From: JAJDTT01 sp022827025
GTDB lineage: Bacteria; Acidobacteriota; UBA6911; RPQK01; JAJDTT01
Assembly (NCBI GenBank): GCA_965203535.1
Contig: OZ241897.1
Location: 1,984,001 to 2,048,000 of the forward strand
DNA: 64,000 nt
Direction of reading: 5' to 3'
The position numbers were made by a program, and so were the translations under genes. The notes under the pieces are model-generated. The model was not told the DNA's origin. It ran no database searches and was given only the letters and a program-made list of their open reading frames with translations. Shown piece after piece: positions 1-7,697 of this stretch. Each line of letters begins with the position of its first letter. Positions within the stretch are counted from its first letter, which is position 1.

Positions 1-1
1 C

Positions 2-103
2 TGGCGAAAGATGTCCCCTCAGGGGCGTGAGGCCGCCCTGGCTGTGGCCGGATCGCTGCCGGAATCCCTCCACGCCCTGGTCTGCAACGCCGTGGCGCCC
101 TGA
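2..103 (+). CDS. C-terminal fragment of an unidentified protein (partial)
   Basis: One frame is open from the window edge and ends in TGA nine bases before the stop of the convergent DUF1080 gene. The visible 33 residues are moderately hydrophobic and end in NAVAP. The other two forward frames are less convincing as gene ends. I do not recognise the family, and an open frame this short is weak evidence in GC-rich DNA. Confidence 0.3.
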   Translation, partial: WRKMSPQGREAALAVAGSLPESLHALVCNAVAP

Positions 104-112
104 CCCCGTATT

Positions 113-1378
113 TCAGTCGATTCGGCGGACGTAGACGTTCTTGAAGAAGAGGGGGTTCCCGTGGGCCTGGAGCTCGACGGAACCCGTAGGGTAGATGGGC
201 CTGTCCCGTTCCCAGTAGTTTTCCATGACCGTGTTGTGGACCACCAGGCGATGGTTGAGCCAGACGGTCACCTTCTCGCCGATCATGAGGATCCGGAACC
301 GGTTCCACTCTCCCACCGGATGGTCGGCCGCCAACTTGGGCTGGGACGGGTTCTTCTTGTTGTTCCACATGGCGCCTGAGCCCTCGGGGTCCGCCCAGAT
401 CTGGATCTGGGGACTCCCCCGCAGGTAGATGCCGCTGTCCCCGTCGGGCTCGATCTTCCAGTCGACCCACAGCTCGAAGTCCCTGAAGTCCTGGCGGCTG
501 CAGAGGCTGTCGCCCTTTCCGTCGAAGATCAGGACACCCTCTTCGACCCTCCAATGCTTCCGCATTTTGACATCGGCTTCGCGCTGGGCCGCCGCCAGCT
601 CCGCCGGGTCCATGGCGGCCCGTTGCTTGGGATTGGCCACCAGGCCTTTCCAGCCCTCCAGGTCCATGCCGTTGAACAGGGCCTGGAATCCCTCGGGGGC
701 CAGATTGTCCGGCTGCTCCCCACCCAGGTCCTTGATGCGGAGGTTGCGAAACTCCACGTGAGTGGAATGGCCCAGCAGCCCCACGTGCCCCCGGGAGCGC
801 ATCACTCCCGGATGCCTCTGGAGAGCCTCGGCGTCACGGATGTCGTTCAGGCTGGCGCTGACGATCACGGTTCCATTGAGCGTGACCTTCACCCGGCGGC
901 CCAAGAGCGCGATCTCCTGCCGGTTCCATTCTCCCACCGGCGCCAACGCGCCGCGGCGGGCGGGAATCAGGCCGTAGACCGATCCATGCGCCTGATAGGG
1001 CCTGATCCCGGCGTACTTCGGCGCCGTGTTGTCCAGAATCTGGATCTCCATCCCGTCGATGGAAGCGTGTCCGTCGATGGGAACCCGGACACCGACGCCG
1101 TTGTTGCCTCCCGGTCTCAGCTTGAACTCGAAACGGAGGATGAAGTCGGAGTATTCCTTCTCCGTCAGGAGCTTCGCACCCTCCCCTTCGGGGCAGATCA
1201 GGAGGCCGTCCCGGACCAGCCAGCCCTGATTCCGCTGCCGGATCGTCCTCCAGCCGGTCAGGTCCCGACCATTGAAAAGGGAGACGAAGCCCGGTTCGGG
1301 GTCTCCACCATGCAACGGTGCGGAAGCCGGAACGGCCGCCAACAGGGACAGCAATACGGAAAGCAGAGTCGTCTTCAA
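113..1378 (-). CDS. Secreted tandem DUF1080 (3-keto-disaccharide hydrolase family) protein
   Basis: A 421-residue protein with an N-terminal signal peptide (hydrophobic run to about residue 20, ending PASA) and two DUF1080 beta-jelly-roll domains, about 30-225 and 230-420. Each begins with the family signature (SLFNGRDLTGW, ALFNGMDLEGW) and has a GEWN motif later. Characterised members cleave 3-keto-glycosides made by Gfo/Idh dehydrogenases, so a role with the gene just upstream is likely; the substrate is unknown. The start is a TTG preceded by AGGTGG, eight bases after the Gfo/Idh stop. The reading frame is open much further upstream, but that part is only the shadow of the Gfo/Idh gene. 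It is the last gene of a five-gene minus-strand operon. Confidence 0.88.
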   Translation of the reverse strand: MKTTLLSVLLSLLAAVPASAPLHGGDPEPGFVSLFNGRDLTGWRTIRQRNQGWLVRDGLLICPEGEGAKLLTEKEYSDFILRFEFKLRPGGNNGVGVRVPIDGHASIDGMEIQILDNTAPKYAGIRPYQAHGSVYGLIPARRGALAPVGEWNRQEIALLGRRVKVTLNGTVIVSASLNDIRDAEALQRHPGVMRSRGHVGLLGHSTHVEFRNLRIKDLGGEQPDNLAPEGFQALFNGMDLEGWKGLVANPKQRAAMDPAELAAAQREADVKMRKHWRVEEGVLIFDGKGDSLCSRQDFRDFELWVDWKIEPDGDSGIYLRGSPQIQIWADPEGSGAMWNNKKNPSQPKLAADHPVGEWNRFRILMIGEKVTVWLNHRLVVHNTVMENYWERDRPIYPTGSVELQAHGNPLFFKNVYVRRID

Positions 1379-1386
1379 AGTGCCAC

Positions 1387-2553
1387 CTACGCCATCTCCA
1401 CCCAGACCGCGCCCCGGCCGCTGGACTCCACCGCCTTCTCGATGAACTCCAGTCCCCGGCGGCCGTCGTAGACGTTGGGAAAGCCGTATTCCTGAGGCGT
1501 CAGCGGCGCGCCGTCCAGATGCCGCCGGATGGCATCGACGGCGCCGCAGTAGATGGTGGCGAAGGCCTCCAGGTACCCCTCCGGATGTCCCGGCGGGATG
1601 CGGGTCACGGCGCCGGCCGCCTCGTCCAGGTACTCGCCGCGTCCGCGGGTCAGAGTCTGACGGGGCTTGCCGTAACGGTAGAACTGCATCTGGTTCGGAT
1701 CCTCCTGGGCCCAGAGGACGGCTCCCTCCGACGCGTACACTCTGAGACGAAGCCCATTCTCTTCGCCGGTGGCGATCTGACTGATGGTCAGGAGACCCTT
1801 GCCGCCTCCCTGGAGCCTCAAAAGGATATTGGCATCCTCGTCCAGAGTCCGGTCGGGAAGAAAATGGCTCGTGTCGGCGCAGATCGAGGTCACCGGATCC
1901 CCGGTCACATACTCCAGCAGGTTCAGGCAGTGGACTCCCAGATCGCCCAGAGTGCCCCCCGCGCCGGCCTGGGCCGGGTCCACCCGCCACGAGGCCTGCT
2001 TTTGGCCCAGCTTCTCGTGGGGAACCGAGAGGAAATCCTGCAGATACTCGACGATGACCTTGCGGACCGCGCCCATCCGGCCGGACTGGAACAGTTGGCG
2101 AGCGTGCCGGATCAGCGGGTGTCCCGTGTAGTTGTGGGTCAGGGCGAAGACCAGGCCCGTCCGCTCCACCAGCCGGCACAGATCTTCCGCTTCCGCCAGC
2201 GAGTAGGTCATGGGCTTGTCGCAGACGACGTGGATGCCCGCATCCAGAAAGGTTTTGGAGATGTCGAAATGGGAGGCGTTGGGGGTCACGACGCTGACGA
2301 AGTCGATCCGCTTGTCCGCCGGCAACTCCGACTCCCGGGCCGCCATCTCCTGGTACGTGGCATAGCAGCGGGCGGGGTCGGCGTACAACTGCTCTCCGGT
2401 GATCCGGGTGTTCTCGGGATCTCGAGAGAAGCAGCCCGCCACCAGATCCACCTGCTGGTCCAGGGCGGCGGCCATGCGGTGAACACCCCCGATGAAGGCG
2501 CCCTGGCCGCCTCCGACCATCCCCATTCTCAGCTTCCGTTTCCACGATTCCAT
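1387..2553 (-). CDS. Gfo/Idh/MocA family oxidoreductase
   Basis: A 388-residue NAD(P)-dependent dehydrogenase. The N-terminal Rossmann fold carries GMVGGGQGAFIGG (about residues 10-22), followed by the family's DKP motif (CDKPMTYSLAEAEDL) and a C-terminal alpha/beta substrate domain. No signal peptide is visible, so it is probably cytoplasmic, unlike the two Tat-type paralogues at 6.5-9 kb. The ATG is chosen for its strong AGGAGG Shine-Dalgarno sequence; an upstream in-frame start would run through a repeat end. It lies between the ThuA-like gene and the DUF1080 gene. It could oxidise a sugar or glycoside hydroxyl, for example at C3, ahead of DUF1080 cleavage; substrate and position are inferred only from context. 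Confidence 0.9.
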   Translation of the reverse strand: MESWKRKLRMGMVGGGQGAFIGGVHRMAAALDQQVDLVAGCFSRDPENTRITGEQLYADPARCYATYQEMAARESELPADKRIDFVSVVTPNASHFDISKTFLDAGIHVVCDKPMTYSLAEAEDLCRLVERTGLVFALTHNYTGHPLIRHARQLFQSGRMGAVRKVIVEYLQDFLSVPHEKLGQKQASWRVDPAQAGAGGTLGDLGVHCLNLLEYVTGDPVTSICADTSHFLPDRTLDEDANILLRLQGGGKGLLTISQIATGEENGLRLRVYASEGAVLWAQEDPNQMQFYRYGKPRQTLTRGRGEYLDEAAGAVTRIPPGHPEGYLEAFATIYCGAVDAIRRHLDGAPLTPQEYGFPNVYDGRRGLEFIEKAVESSGRGAVWVEMA

Positions 2554-2567
2554 GTTCTTCCTCCTAT

Positions 2568-2591
2568 GAGCCTGCGCGGCAGAAATCAATC
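2568..2591 (-). repeat. Solitary end of the 162-bp repeat family
   Basis: The plus strand reads GAGCCTGCGCGGCAGAAAT followed by CAATC. This matches one end of the 162-bp repeat (copies at 31762, 35846, 43825 and 56163) with one substitution in the trailing bases. No partner end or interior is present nearby. It sits directly upstream of the Shine-Dalgarno sequence of the Gfo/Idh gene, so it would lie in that gene's leader. Confidence 0.75.
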
Positions 2592-2640
2592 CGGTCTTCG
2601 CCGCGTGCAACGCTTCGGAGCCGGGACCGAAAGCCTGTCC

Positions 2641-3474
2641 TCAGGTCCGGTGGGCGCACCATCGGACGGCGTTGGCCACCACCTGAAGCGGCTCCTCGTG
2701 GAAATAGACCGGGTCGGTCTCATGCCCGGGACGAAAATAGAAGACCCTCCCCTTGCCCACCGTCCAGACGCAGCCGCTGCGAAATTGCTCTCCCGTTTTC
2801 CAATAACTGAAGAAAACTGTTTTCTCCGGGGGCGGCACGTCGAAGGGCTCGTCGTACATCTCCGTCTCGGGGATGGTGAAGTCCGAAATGCCCCTGGCGA
2901 CGGGATGCGACGGAGCCACCACCTTCAGACGCTCGGGTCCGGCGTCGTGCCTCCAGCCCCCGAGGTTCCCGGTGCATTCCAGGATGCTCTTGAACATCTT
3001 GGACCAGTGGGCCGAGTGCAGCCCGATGAACCCCAGCCGGCCCGCCCGCACCCGGGCCACCACGTCGGCGACGCGGTCGAAGAGGATCTCCTTGTGCTTC
3101 TTGTGTCCCCACCAGATCAGAACGTCGGTCTGGTCCAGAACCGATGAGGCGAGCCCCTGGTCCGGGTCCTGAATGGAGGCGGTTCGGACCTTCACATCGG
3201 AAAGGGTACGGAGGTGCCGGGCGATGGCCCCGCTGATTCCCTCCGGGTAGACGTCCTGAGGCTCCGTCCGCTCCGACCAACAGAGGGCTCGGACCGGACC
3301 CGGTGCGGCCACGGTCCGGCGCAATCGAACTCCGGCGGCGGCTGCAACCCCGCCCGCCATCAGACTCCGCCCGAGAAATTCGCGTCTTGCGATGAACGAC
3401 GGAGTTCTCCGGTTCGAATTCAATTCTGATTCGCGCCGGGCTTTTTCGGCTGCGCTGCCGTCCGTCCTCTCCAT
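2641..3474 (-). CDS. ThuA-like domain protein with Tat signal
   Basis: A 277-residue protein. Residues about 30-50 form a twin-arginine signal (RREFLGRSLMAGGVAAAAG), predicting export. The rest matches the ThuA-like glutamine-amidotransferase fold, with VLIWWGHKKHKEI, GFIGLHSAHWS and a late YFRPGHE motif. ThuA proteins occur in trehalose and related sugar pathways working through 3-keto sugars beside Gfo/Idh dehydrogenases, which matches this operon. The biochemical role of most members is unsettled. The start is uncertain: the ATG at 3474 lacks a clear Shine-Dalgarno sequence, and about 28 residues precede the Tat motif. The gap to the upstream beta-propeller gene is 15 bases, and 87 bases containing the solitary repeat end separate it from the Gfo/Idh gene. 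Confidence 0.85.
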   Translation of the reverse strand: MERTDGSAAEKARRESELNSNRRTPSFIARREFLGRSLMAGGVAAAAGVRLRRTVAAPGPVRALCWSERTEPQDVYPEGISGAIARHLRTLSDVKVRTASIQDPDQGLASSVLDQTDVLIWWGHKKHKEILFDRVADVVARVRAGRLGFIGLHSAHWSKMFKSILECTGNLGGWRHDAGPERLKVVAPSHPVARGISDFTIPETEMYDEPFDVPPPEKTVFFSYWKTGEQFRSGCVWTVGKGRVFYFRPGHETDPVYFHEEPLQVVANAVRWCAHRT

Positions 3475-3489
3475 AAATTTCAGGGAATC

Positions 3490-4959
3490 TCACTGGAAAC
3501 GGATGGAGTAGAGATCCGCGTCCTTCATCACGAAACGCAACCGCAGGGGTTTGCCGGACAAGTGCTTCAAAGGTTCGCGGTCGGTCTGGCCGGTGGGGCG
3601 CTTCCATTCGACGCGGTGTTCGATTTCGTCCCCGAAGATGAGCGGGGAGTCCGCCAGCGAGAATCCGGGGACGGGATGTCCGTTGATGTCCTGCAGTTCG
3701 AGTCGGATGCTTCCGGCGGCCGAGGTGGAGAAGTTCAGCACCAGCGCGCCGCCGTCGAAGGTGAACAGGCGGGTCACCAGCTCGCCGCCGGAATAGCCGG
3801 CTCGAATGGAGACGAATCCGTCGGTCCGGAGGACCATGCGCTCGAAATGAACCGAGGGGAAATCCCGCTCCCGGAGCACGTAGAGGGAGATCTCATCGGG
3901 AGCCGTGGGAACGACGCCCCAAGACGCCAGGTTGGTCCGATGCATCCAGGCCCGCCGCTGCCTTCCCGGACGGATGAACGACTCCATGAAACGCCGGTCC
4001 CAGTGGACGCCGTCGCGGCTGGTCATGAAGACCGTGTCCGAGGCGCCCGGCCAAGGGGACTCGCTGAGTCGAGTCTTCCACGGAATGTATCTCCTGGGGA
4101 ACGCCAGGTAGATCTGGGGAGCCCGGAAATAGGGCGTGGTGGCGTTGGTGTAGAGATGGTCCCGCTCCACGTCTCCGAACTGGCCCCATTCGCCCTTCGT
4201 CCAGTTCACGAAGTCCGTCGACGTCGCTTGCCTTATGGTTCGGACCCCGTGCTGGAAATCCCGGTAGATGGCCACGTACTCCTTCCGGATCGTGTCCCAG
4301 AAGGCCACGTTCAGGGAATCGAACTTGCCGTCGGTGATGATGGGCTCCTCCCGGATCTTGCTCCATCTCAGGCCGTCGGGCGAGACGAACCCGTAAAGCA
4401 CCGGTTTTTTGTCCCGCACGCCGGAACCGACCGCCTTGTAGCGTTGAGACGCGGTCGCAGCTGGGTTCGGATCCCGGAAGGGAGCCAGATTGTGGGCTCC
4501 GTCTCCCTCCAGGACGATGTTGTTCCGCTTGGAGCCGTTGAACTCGATCAACCCCAGTTCCGGACGGGTCCAGGTCAGGCCGTCGGGACTCTCGGCGTAG
4601 AGCGCGAATTGGGGATGCACCGGAACCACTCCCTCCCCCGGCTCCAGGAACGACGGGATGGTGTAGCCCTCGTGACTGCTTCCGCGGTAGTACATGCGGT
4701 AGAGGTCCCCATCCTTGAAGACCACCTGGTAATCGCAGGTGATTCCTTCCCAGGGTTTGTTCAGGGTGAGGATCTTTCCCGCGGACACGGGATGATGCAG
4801 TCTCTGCTCCAGCCCCTCCATGGACTCGATCAGGAAGTCGTCCACGAAGAGTTCGAGCCGGGAGCCCAGGTCCAGCGGCGCCGGCGTCTCCTTGTCCTTG
4901 GCCGTCAGGTTCGTCGACAAAAAAAGCAGCAGGCCGGCGGCCAGTCTCAGCAACAACAC
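3490..4959 (-). CDS. Secreted GH32/GH43-like beta-propeller protein
   Basis: A 489-residue protein with a short signal peptide (residues 1-20). It has the repeating blade motifs of five-bladed propeller glycosidase-like proteins: YRMYYRG, ESPDGLTWTRPELG, FVSPDGLRWSKI, TSRDGVHWDRRFMES. A C-terminal beta-sandwich begins near residue 390. A close paralogue lies at 23228-24754 with the same layout, including LELFVDDFLIES against LQLFLDDWLVES near the N-terminus and a matching KDADLYSIRF ending. Propeller proteins of this type are usually annotated as hypothetical or GH32-like. I cannot assign catalytic residues, so binding rather than hydrolysis is possible. It is the second gene of the minus-strand sugar operon, 28 bases after the enolase-family gene. 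Confidence 0.8.
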   Translation of the reverse strand: MLLLRLAAGLLLFLSTNLTAKDKETPAPLDLGSRLELFVDDFLIESMEGLEQRLHHPVSAGKILTLNKPWEGITCDYQVVFKDGDLYRMYYRGSSHEGYTIPSFLEPGEGVVPVHPQFALYAESPDGLTWTRPELGLIEFNGSKRNNIVLEGDGAHNLAPFRDPNPAATASQRYKAVGSGVRDKKPVLYGFVSPDGLRWSKIREEPIITDGKFDSLNVAFWDTIRKEYVAIYRDFQHGVRTIRQATSTDFVNWTKGEWGQFGDVERDHLYTNATTPYFRAPQIYLAFPRRYIPWKTRLSESPWPGASDTVFMTSRDGVHWDRRFMESFIRPGRQRRAWMHRTNLASWGVVPTAPDEISLYVLRERDFPSVHFERMVLRTDGFVSIRAGYSGGELVTRLFTFDGGALVLNFSTSAAGSIRLELQDINGHPVPGFSLADSPLIFGDEIEHRVEWKRPTGQTDREPLKHLSGKPLRLRFVMKDADLYSIRFQ

Positions 4960-4987
4960 GAGGTCTCCTCCTTGCAGTCCGTGGCGG

Positions 4988-6397
4988 CTACCACAACCGG
5001 GACTCCTCCAGGTGCACGCCCCCCTCCTGCGCCTGAGCCTGGAGCTCTCTCCACGCCTCCGACCCGTCGTCGGGGATGCTCTTCAGGTCCACGCCGGACG
5101 CGAAGACGGGCAGCTTGTCGGCGCTGAAGTCTTCCCAGTATTGGCGCGCGTGAGCATAGTAGCTGGTTCGGCCGGAAGGCCACCGGATACCGATCAGCAG
5201 CCCGGGATACGGGTACGGCCTTTCCTTGAGGGGTTCGATGCGAAGCCGTTCCACGGCATCCTCATCCAACTCTACGCCAAGACCGGGTCCTTCCGGAATC
5301 GACGCCTTCCCTTCGGCCACCTGCATGGGCTGGCGAACCATGGCGTGGATGTAGAGTTGATGACAGTTCACGGCCGGCCAGACCGCCTGCTTGAGGACGG
5401 CTCCCAGGTGGAGGGAGAAGGTGGCCGTGATGGTGGTCCCCACCAACTGGAGCCAGAACGGCAACTCCACCTCGGCCGAGAAGTGGCCGGCTCTCATCAC
5501 CCGGGAGGCCCCGCCCCCCACCACAAAACCGTCGCAGACCTCTTCCCGGATGGCCACGGCCGGATCCGGATTCCCGTAGTGCATGGCGATGGGGACCCGG
5601 GTGGCCGCCTTGAGGCGCTGGTTCCCCGCAATGTCGCCCTGAGGGATGGGGGTCTCGTAGATGGCGATCTGCGGATACGCCTCCCAGCGCTTGAGCCGCT
5701 CGACGCCCCGGTCGGCGTCCAGCAGAAATCCGTTGAAGTCCATGTCCACCTCGAAATCGTCCGGCAAGGTGGGTATCAGGGTCGCCAACTGCTGGTCCAG
5801 GTCGAACCACGGGCGCCCCTTGGTCTTGAAGGCCTTGTATCCCTGGCGCATCGCCTCGGCGCACTCCAGGACCCAGTCGGAGCCCGGCATGTCGATGTCC
5901 CACCAACTGACCGGCGCCCGCTCCCGAACCTGGTGTCCCAGAAGCCGGTGGCAGGGGACGTCCCAGGCCTTGCCCACGGCATCGAAGAGGGCTATCTGAA
6001 GGCCGGCGCCGAGAGAGTCGTCCCACATGAGCTCGGCGGCGTTTTTTCCCTGCACCCGCTCCAGGCTCTCCTCCGAGACCCGGCCCCAGGTGTAGTACTC
6101 CATGGTCTCGCCGAACCCGGTCACCCCGCACTTGAGCTCCACCTTGCAGATCTCGAACACGGTCCAATGGGGGATTTCCCGGATCATGTTCCGGGCCGGA
6201 ACCGGACGAAACGGCACGTCGACCGTCACCGTCTCGGTCCGCACCACGGTCAGGTCCAAGGGGGCGGCGACGGCAGGGCTGGAAGTCGGATTGCAGGCCA
6301 GGGCGGCGGGCAGTGAAACGCCGGCGGCCGACCCCGCCGTCAGGGCAGTTCTGGAAAGGAAGCGGCGGCGGTTTGGTCGTTCAGGAGAGTCTGTCAT
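4988..6397 (-). CDS. Enolase-superfamily (mandelate racemase/muconate lactonizing type) protein with Tat signal
   Basis: A 469-residue protein. A twin-arginine signal (NRRRFLSRTALTAGSAAG, about residues 9-26) is followed by a Cys that could be a lipobox. The MR/MLE fold follows: KAFKTKGRPW supplies the KxK acid/base motif, DMDFNGF and ETPIP supply two metal-ligand acids, and CDGFVVGGG lies where the later barrel strands are expected. Members dehydrate or epimerise sugar acids, so a step on an oxidised sugar is plausible; export of this family is unusual. I chose ATG 6397; a GTG 18 bases upstream is in frame but has no better ribosome-binding site. It is the first gene of the five-gene operon, divergent from the Gfo/Idh gene at 6511. 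Confidence 0.85.
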   Translation of the reverse strand: MTDSPERPNRRRFLSRTALTAGSAAGVSLPAALACNPTSSPAVAAPLDLTVVRTETVTVDVPFRPVPARNMIREIPHWTVFEICKVELKCGVTGFGETMEYYTWGRVSEESLERVQGKNAAELMWDDSLGAGLQIALFDAVGKAWDVPCHRLLGHQVRERAPVSWWDIDMPGSDWVLECAEAMRQGYKAFKTKGRPWFDLDQQLATLIPTLPDDFEVDMDFNGFLLDADRGVERLKRWEAYPQIAIYETPIPQGDIAGNQRLKAATRVPIAMHYGNPDPAVAIREEVCDGFVVGGGASRVMRAGHFSAEVELPFWLQLVGTTITATFSLHLGAVLKQAVWPAVNCHQLYIHAMVRQPMQVAEGKASIPEGPGLGVELDEDAVERLRIEPLKERPYPYPGLLIGIRWPSGRTSYYAHARQYWEDFSADKLPVFASGVDLKSIPDDGSEAWRELQAQAQEGGVHLEESRLW

Positions 6398-6452
6398 TGG
6401 CCCAAATAGAACCACACCGGAGGAGGTGACGCAACAGCAGGGAGAGGCGGGA

Positions 6453-6481
6453 TTGATGCGGGTTTGGCGCTGGATTATGCT
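6453..6481 (+). promoter_or_regulatory. Candidate promoter for the Gfo/Idh gene at 6511
   Basis: TTGATG (6453-6458) and TATGCT (6476-6481) are separated by 17 bases and resemble sigma-70 -35 and -10 boxes. They lie 29 bases before the start codon of the plus-strand Gfo/Idh gene, in the 113-base divergent intergenic region shared with the enolase-family operon. Confidence 0.45.
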
Positions 6482-6510
6482 TGTCGATACCGGATCCAGG
6501 AGGCAATCCG

Positions 6511-7575
6511 ATGGCCACGATCGCTAGACGTCAGTTCCTCTCTCATACGGCCGCGGCGGCGAGTGTAGCGGCCATGCACGCGCGGGCCGCGGCACCGGCG
6601 GCGTCCCACCCCATCGGCGCCGCCATCATCGGAACCGTCCATTCCCACGCCGTGGGCCACCTGCGGACACTTCGCGAGTCCTCCAACTACGAAGTGCTGG
6701 CCGTGGCGGAACCCGACCCCGAGCTGCGCGCCCGGGCCGAGAAGAGTTCCCGCTGGGAAGGCGTTCCCTGGGCCGGCGTCGAGGAGATCCTGCGGGACGA
6801 CCGGGTGCGGATGGTGTGCATCGAGACCGATCCGTTGGAGGCCTTGCGCTACTCCCACCGGGTGATCGTGGCCAACAAGCACCTGAAGATCGACAAGCCG
6901 CCGGGGACCGACCTGACGGCCCTGGAGCGCCTCTTCCAGGAAGCCGGACGCCGGAAACTGCTGATTCAGATGGGGTACGTCTATCGCTACAATCCCGCTT
7001 TCCGCCTGGCTCATCGGGCCATTCGGGAGGGGTGGCTGGGCCGGATTCGATCCGCCGTCTGCCAGATGAACGACACCCTGAGCCCGGCTGGCCGGCGCCG
7101 CCTGGACACCTACCCCGGCGGCCAGATGTTCGAGATCTGCGGCCACATGATCGACGCCCTGATCTGGCTCCTCGGCGCCCCCAACCGCGTGAGCCCGGTG
7201 CTGCGCCACAGCGACCCGGTCCCGGACCAGTTGGAGGACGACGTGCAGGCCACCTTCGAGTACGACCTGGCAGTGGCCGTGGTCAAGAGCCACAGCCTCA
7301 ACGGGAATCGCTATTTCTACGTCTTCGGAGAGGAGGGCTCCATCCAGATCGACTCTCCGGACCGTCCACGGGTGAGGCTGGCCCTGAGCCGTCCCCACGG
7401 CGAATTCGGCGCCGGCGTCCACGACGTGCCGGTGGGGCCTTCGCCGCGTTACCTGCCCGACGTGGACGATCTGGCCGGCGCCATCCGCGAAGGCAGAGAA
7501 GTCGAATTCTTCACGCCGGAGCACGATCTGGCCGTGCAGCGGGCACTGCTCCAGGCGTGCGGCGTAAACGTCTGA
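6511..7575 (+). CDS. Tat-exported Gfo/Idh/MocA family oxidoreductase
   Basis: A 354-residue protein with a twin-arginine signal at the start (ARRQFLSHTAAAASVAAMHA). The Rossmann domain has a degenerate nucleotide-binding loop (AAIIGTVHSHAVGH in place of GxGxxG). It then has IDKPPGTDL (the DKP motif), QMGYVYRYNPAFR and GGQMFEICGHMIDALIWLLG, where family members carry catalytic residues including His. The start is set by an AGGAGG sequence seven bases before ATG. Export with bound cofactor through Tat is known for glucose-fructose oxidoreductase, so a tightly held NADP is plausible. It is followed by another Gfo/Idh gene after 122 bases. The altered glycine loop makes its cofactor use less certain than in its neighbours. 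Confidence 0.87.
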   Translation: MATIARRQFLSHTAAAASVAAMHARAAAPAASHPIGAAIIGTVHSHAVGHLRTLRESSNYEVLAVAEPDPELRARAEKSSRWEGVPWAGVEEILRDDRVRMVCIETDPLEALRYSHRVIVANKHLKIDKPPGTDLTALERLFQEAGRRKLLIQMGYVYRYNPAFRLAHRAIREGWLGRIRSAVCQMNDTLSPAGRRRLDTYPGGQMFEICGHMIDALIWLLGAPNRVSPVLRHSDPVPDQLEDDVQATFEYDLAVAVVKSHSLNGNRYFYVFGEEGSIQIDSPDRPRVRLALSRPHGEFGAGVHDVPVGPSPRYLPDVDDLAGAIREGREVEFFTPEHDLAVQRALLQACGVNV

Positions 7576-7697
7576 TATCGGCCGCAAACGGAAAGAGCCG
7601 GCGCGGCGGCATTCGTCCCGGCGCGGCATCCCGGCGTGGATGCTCTTTCCGTCGGTCCTCGTGGACCGTCGAATTTTTCAACCGGAAAGGAACTCGC

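Noticed and set aside
1379..2545. Apparent fusion: the DUF1080 reading frame is open back through the whole Gfo/Idh gene
   Set aside because: The extension is a second frame of a real gene with Rossmann and DKP motifs, has an Arg/Gly/Pro-rich composition, and a TTG with a Shine-Dalgarno sequence and signal peptide marks the true start.
6816..7697. Long N-terminal extension of the Gfo/Idh protein that starts at 7698
   Set aside because: It overlaps the preceding Gfo/Idh gene in another frame and has shadow composition; the ATG at 7698 has a ribosome-binding site and Tat signal.
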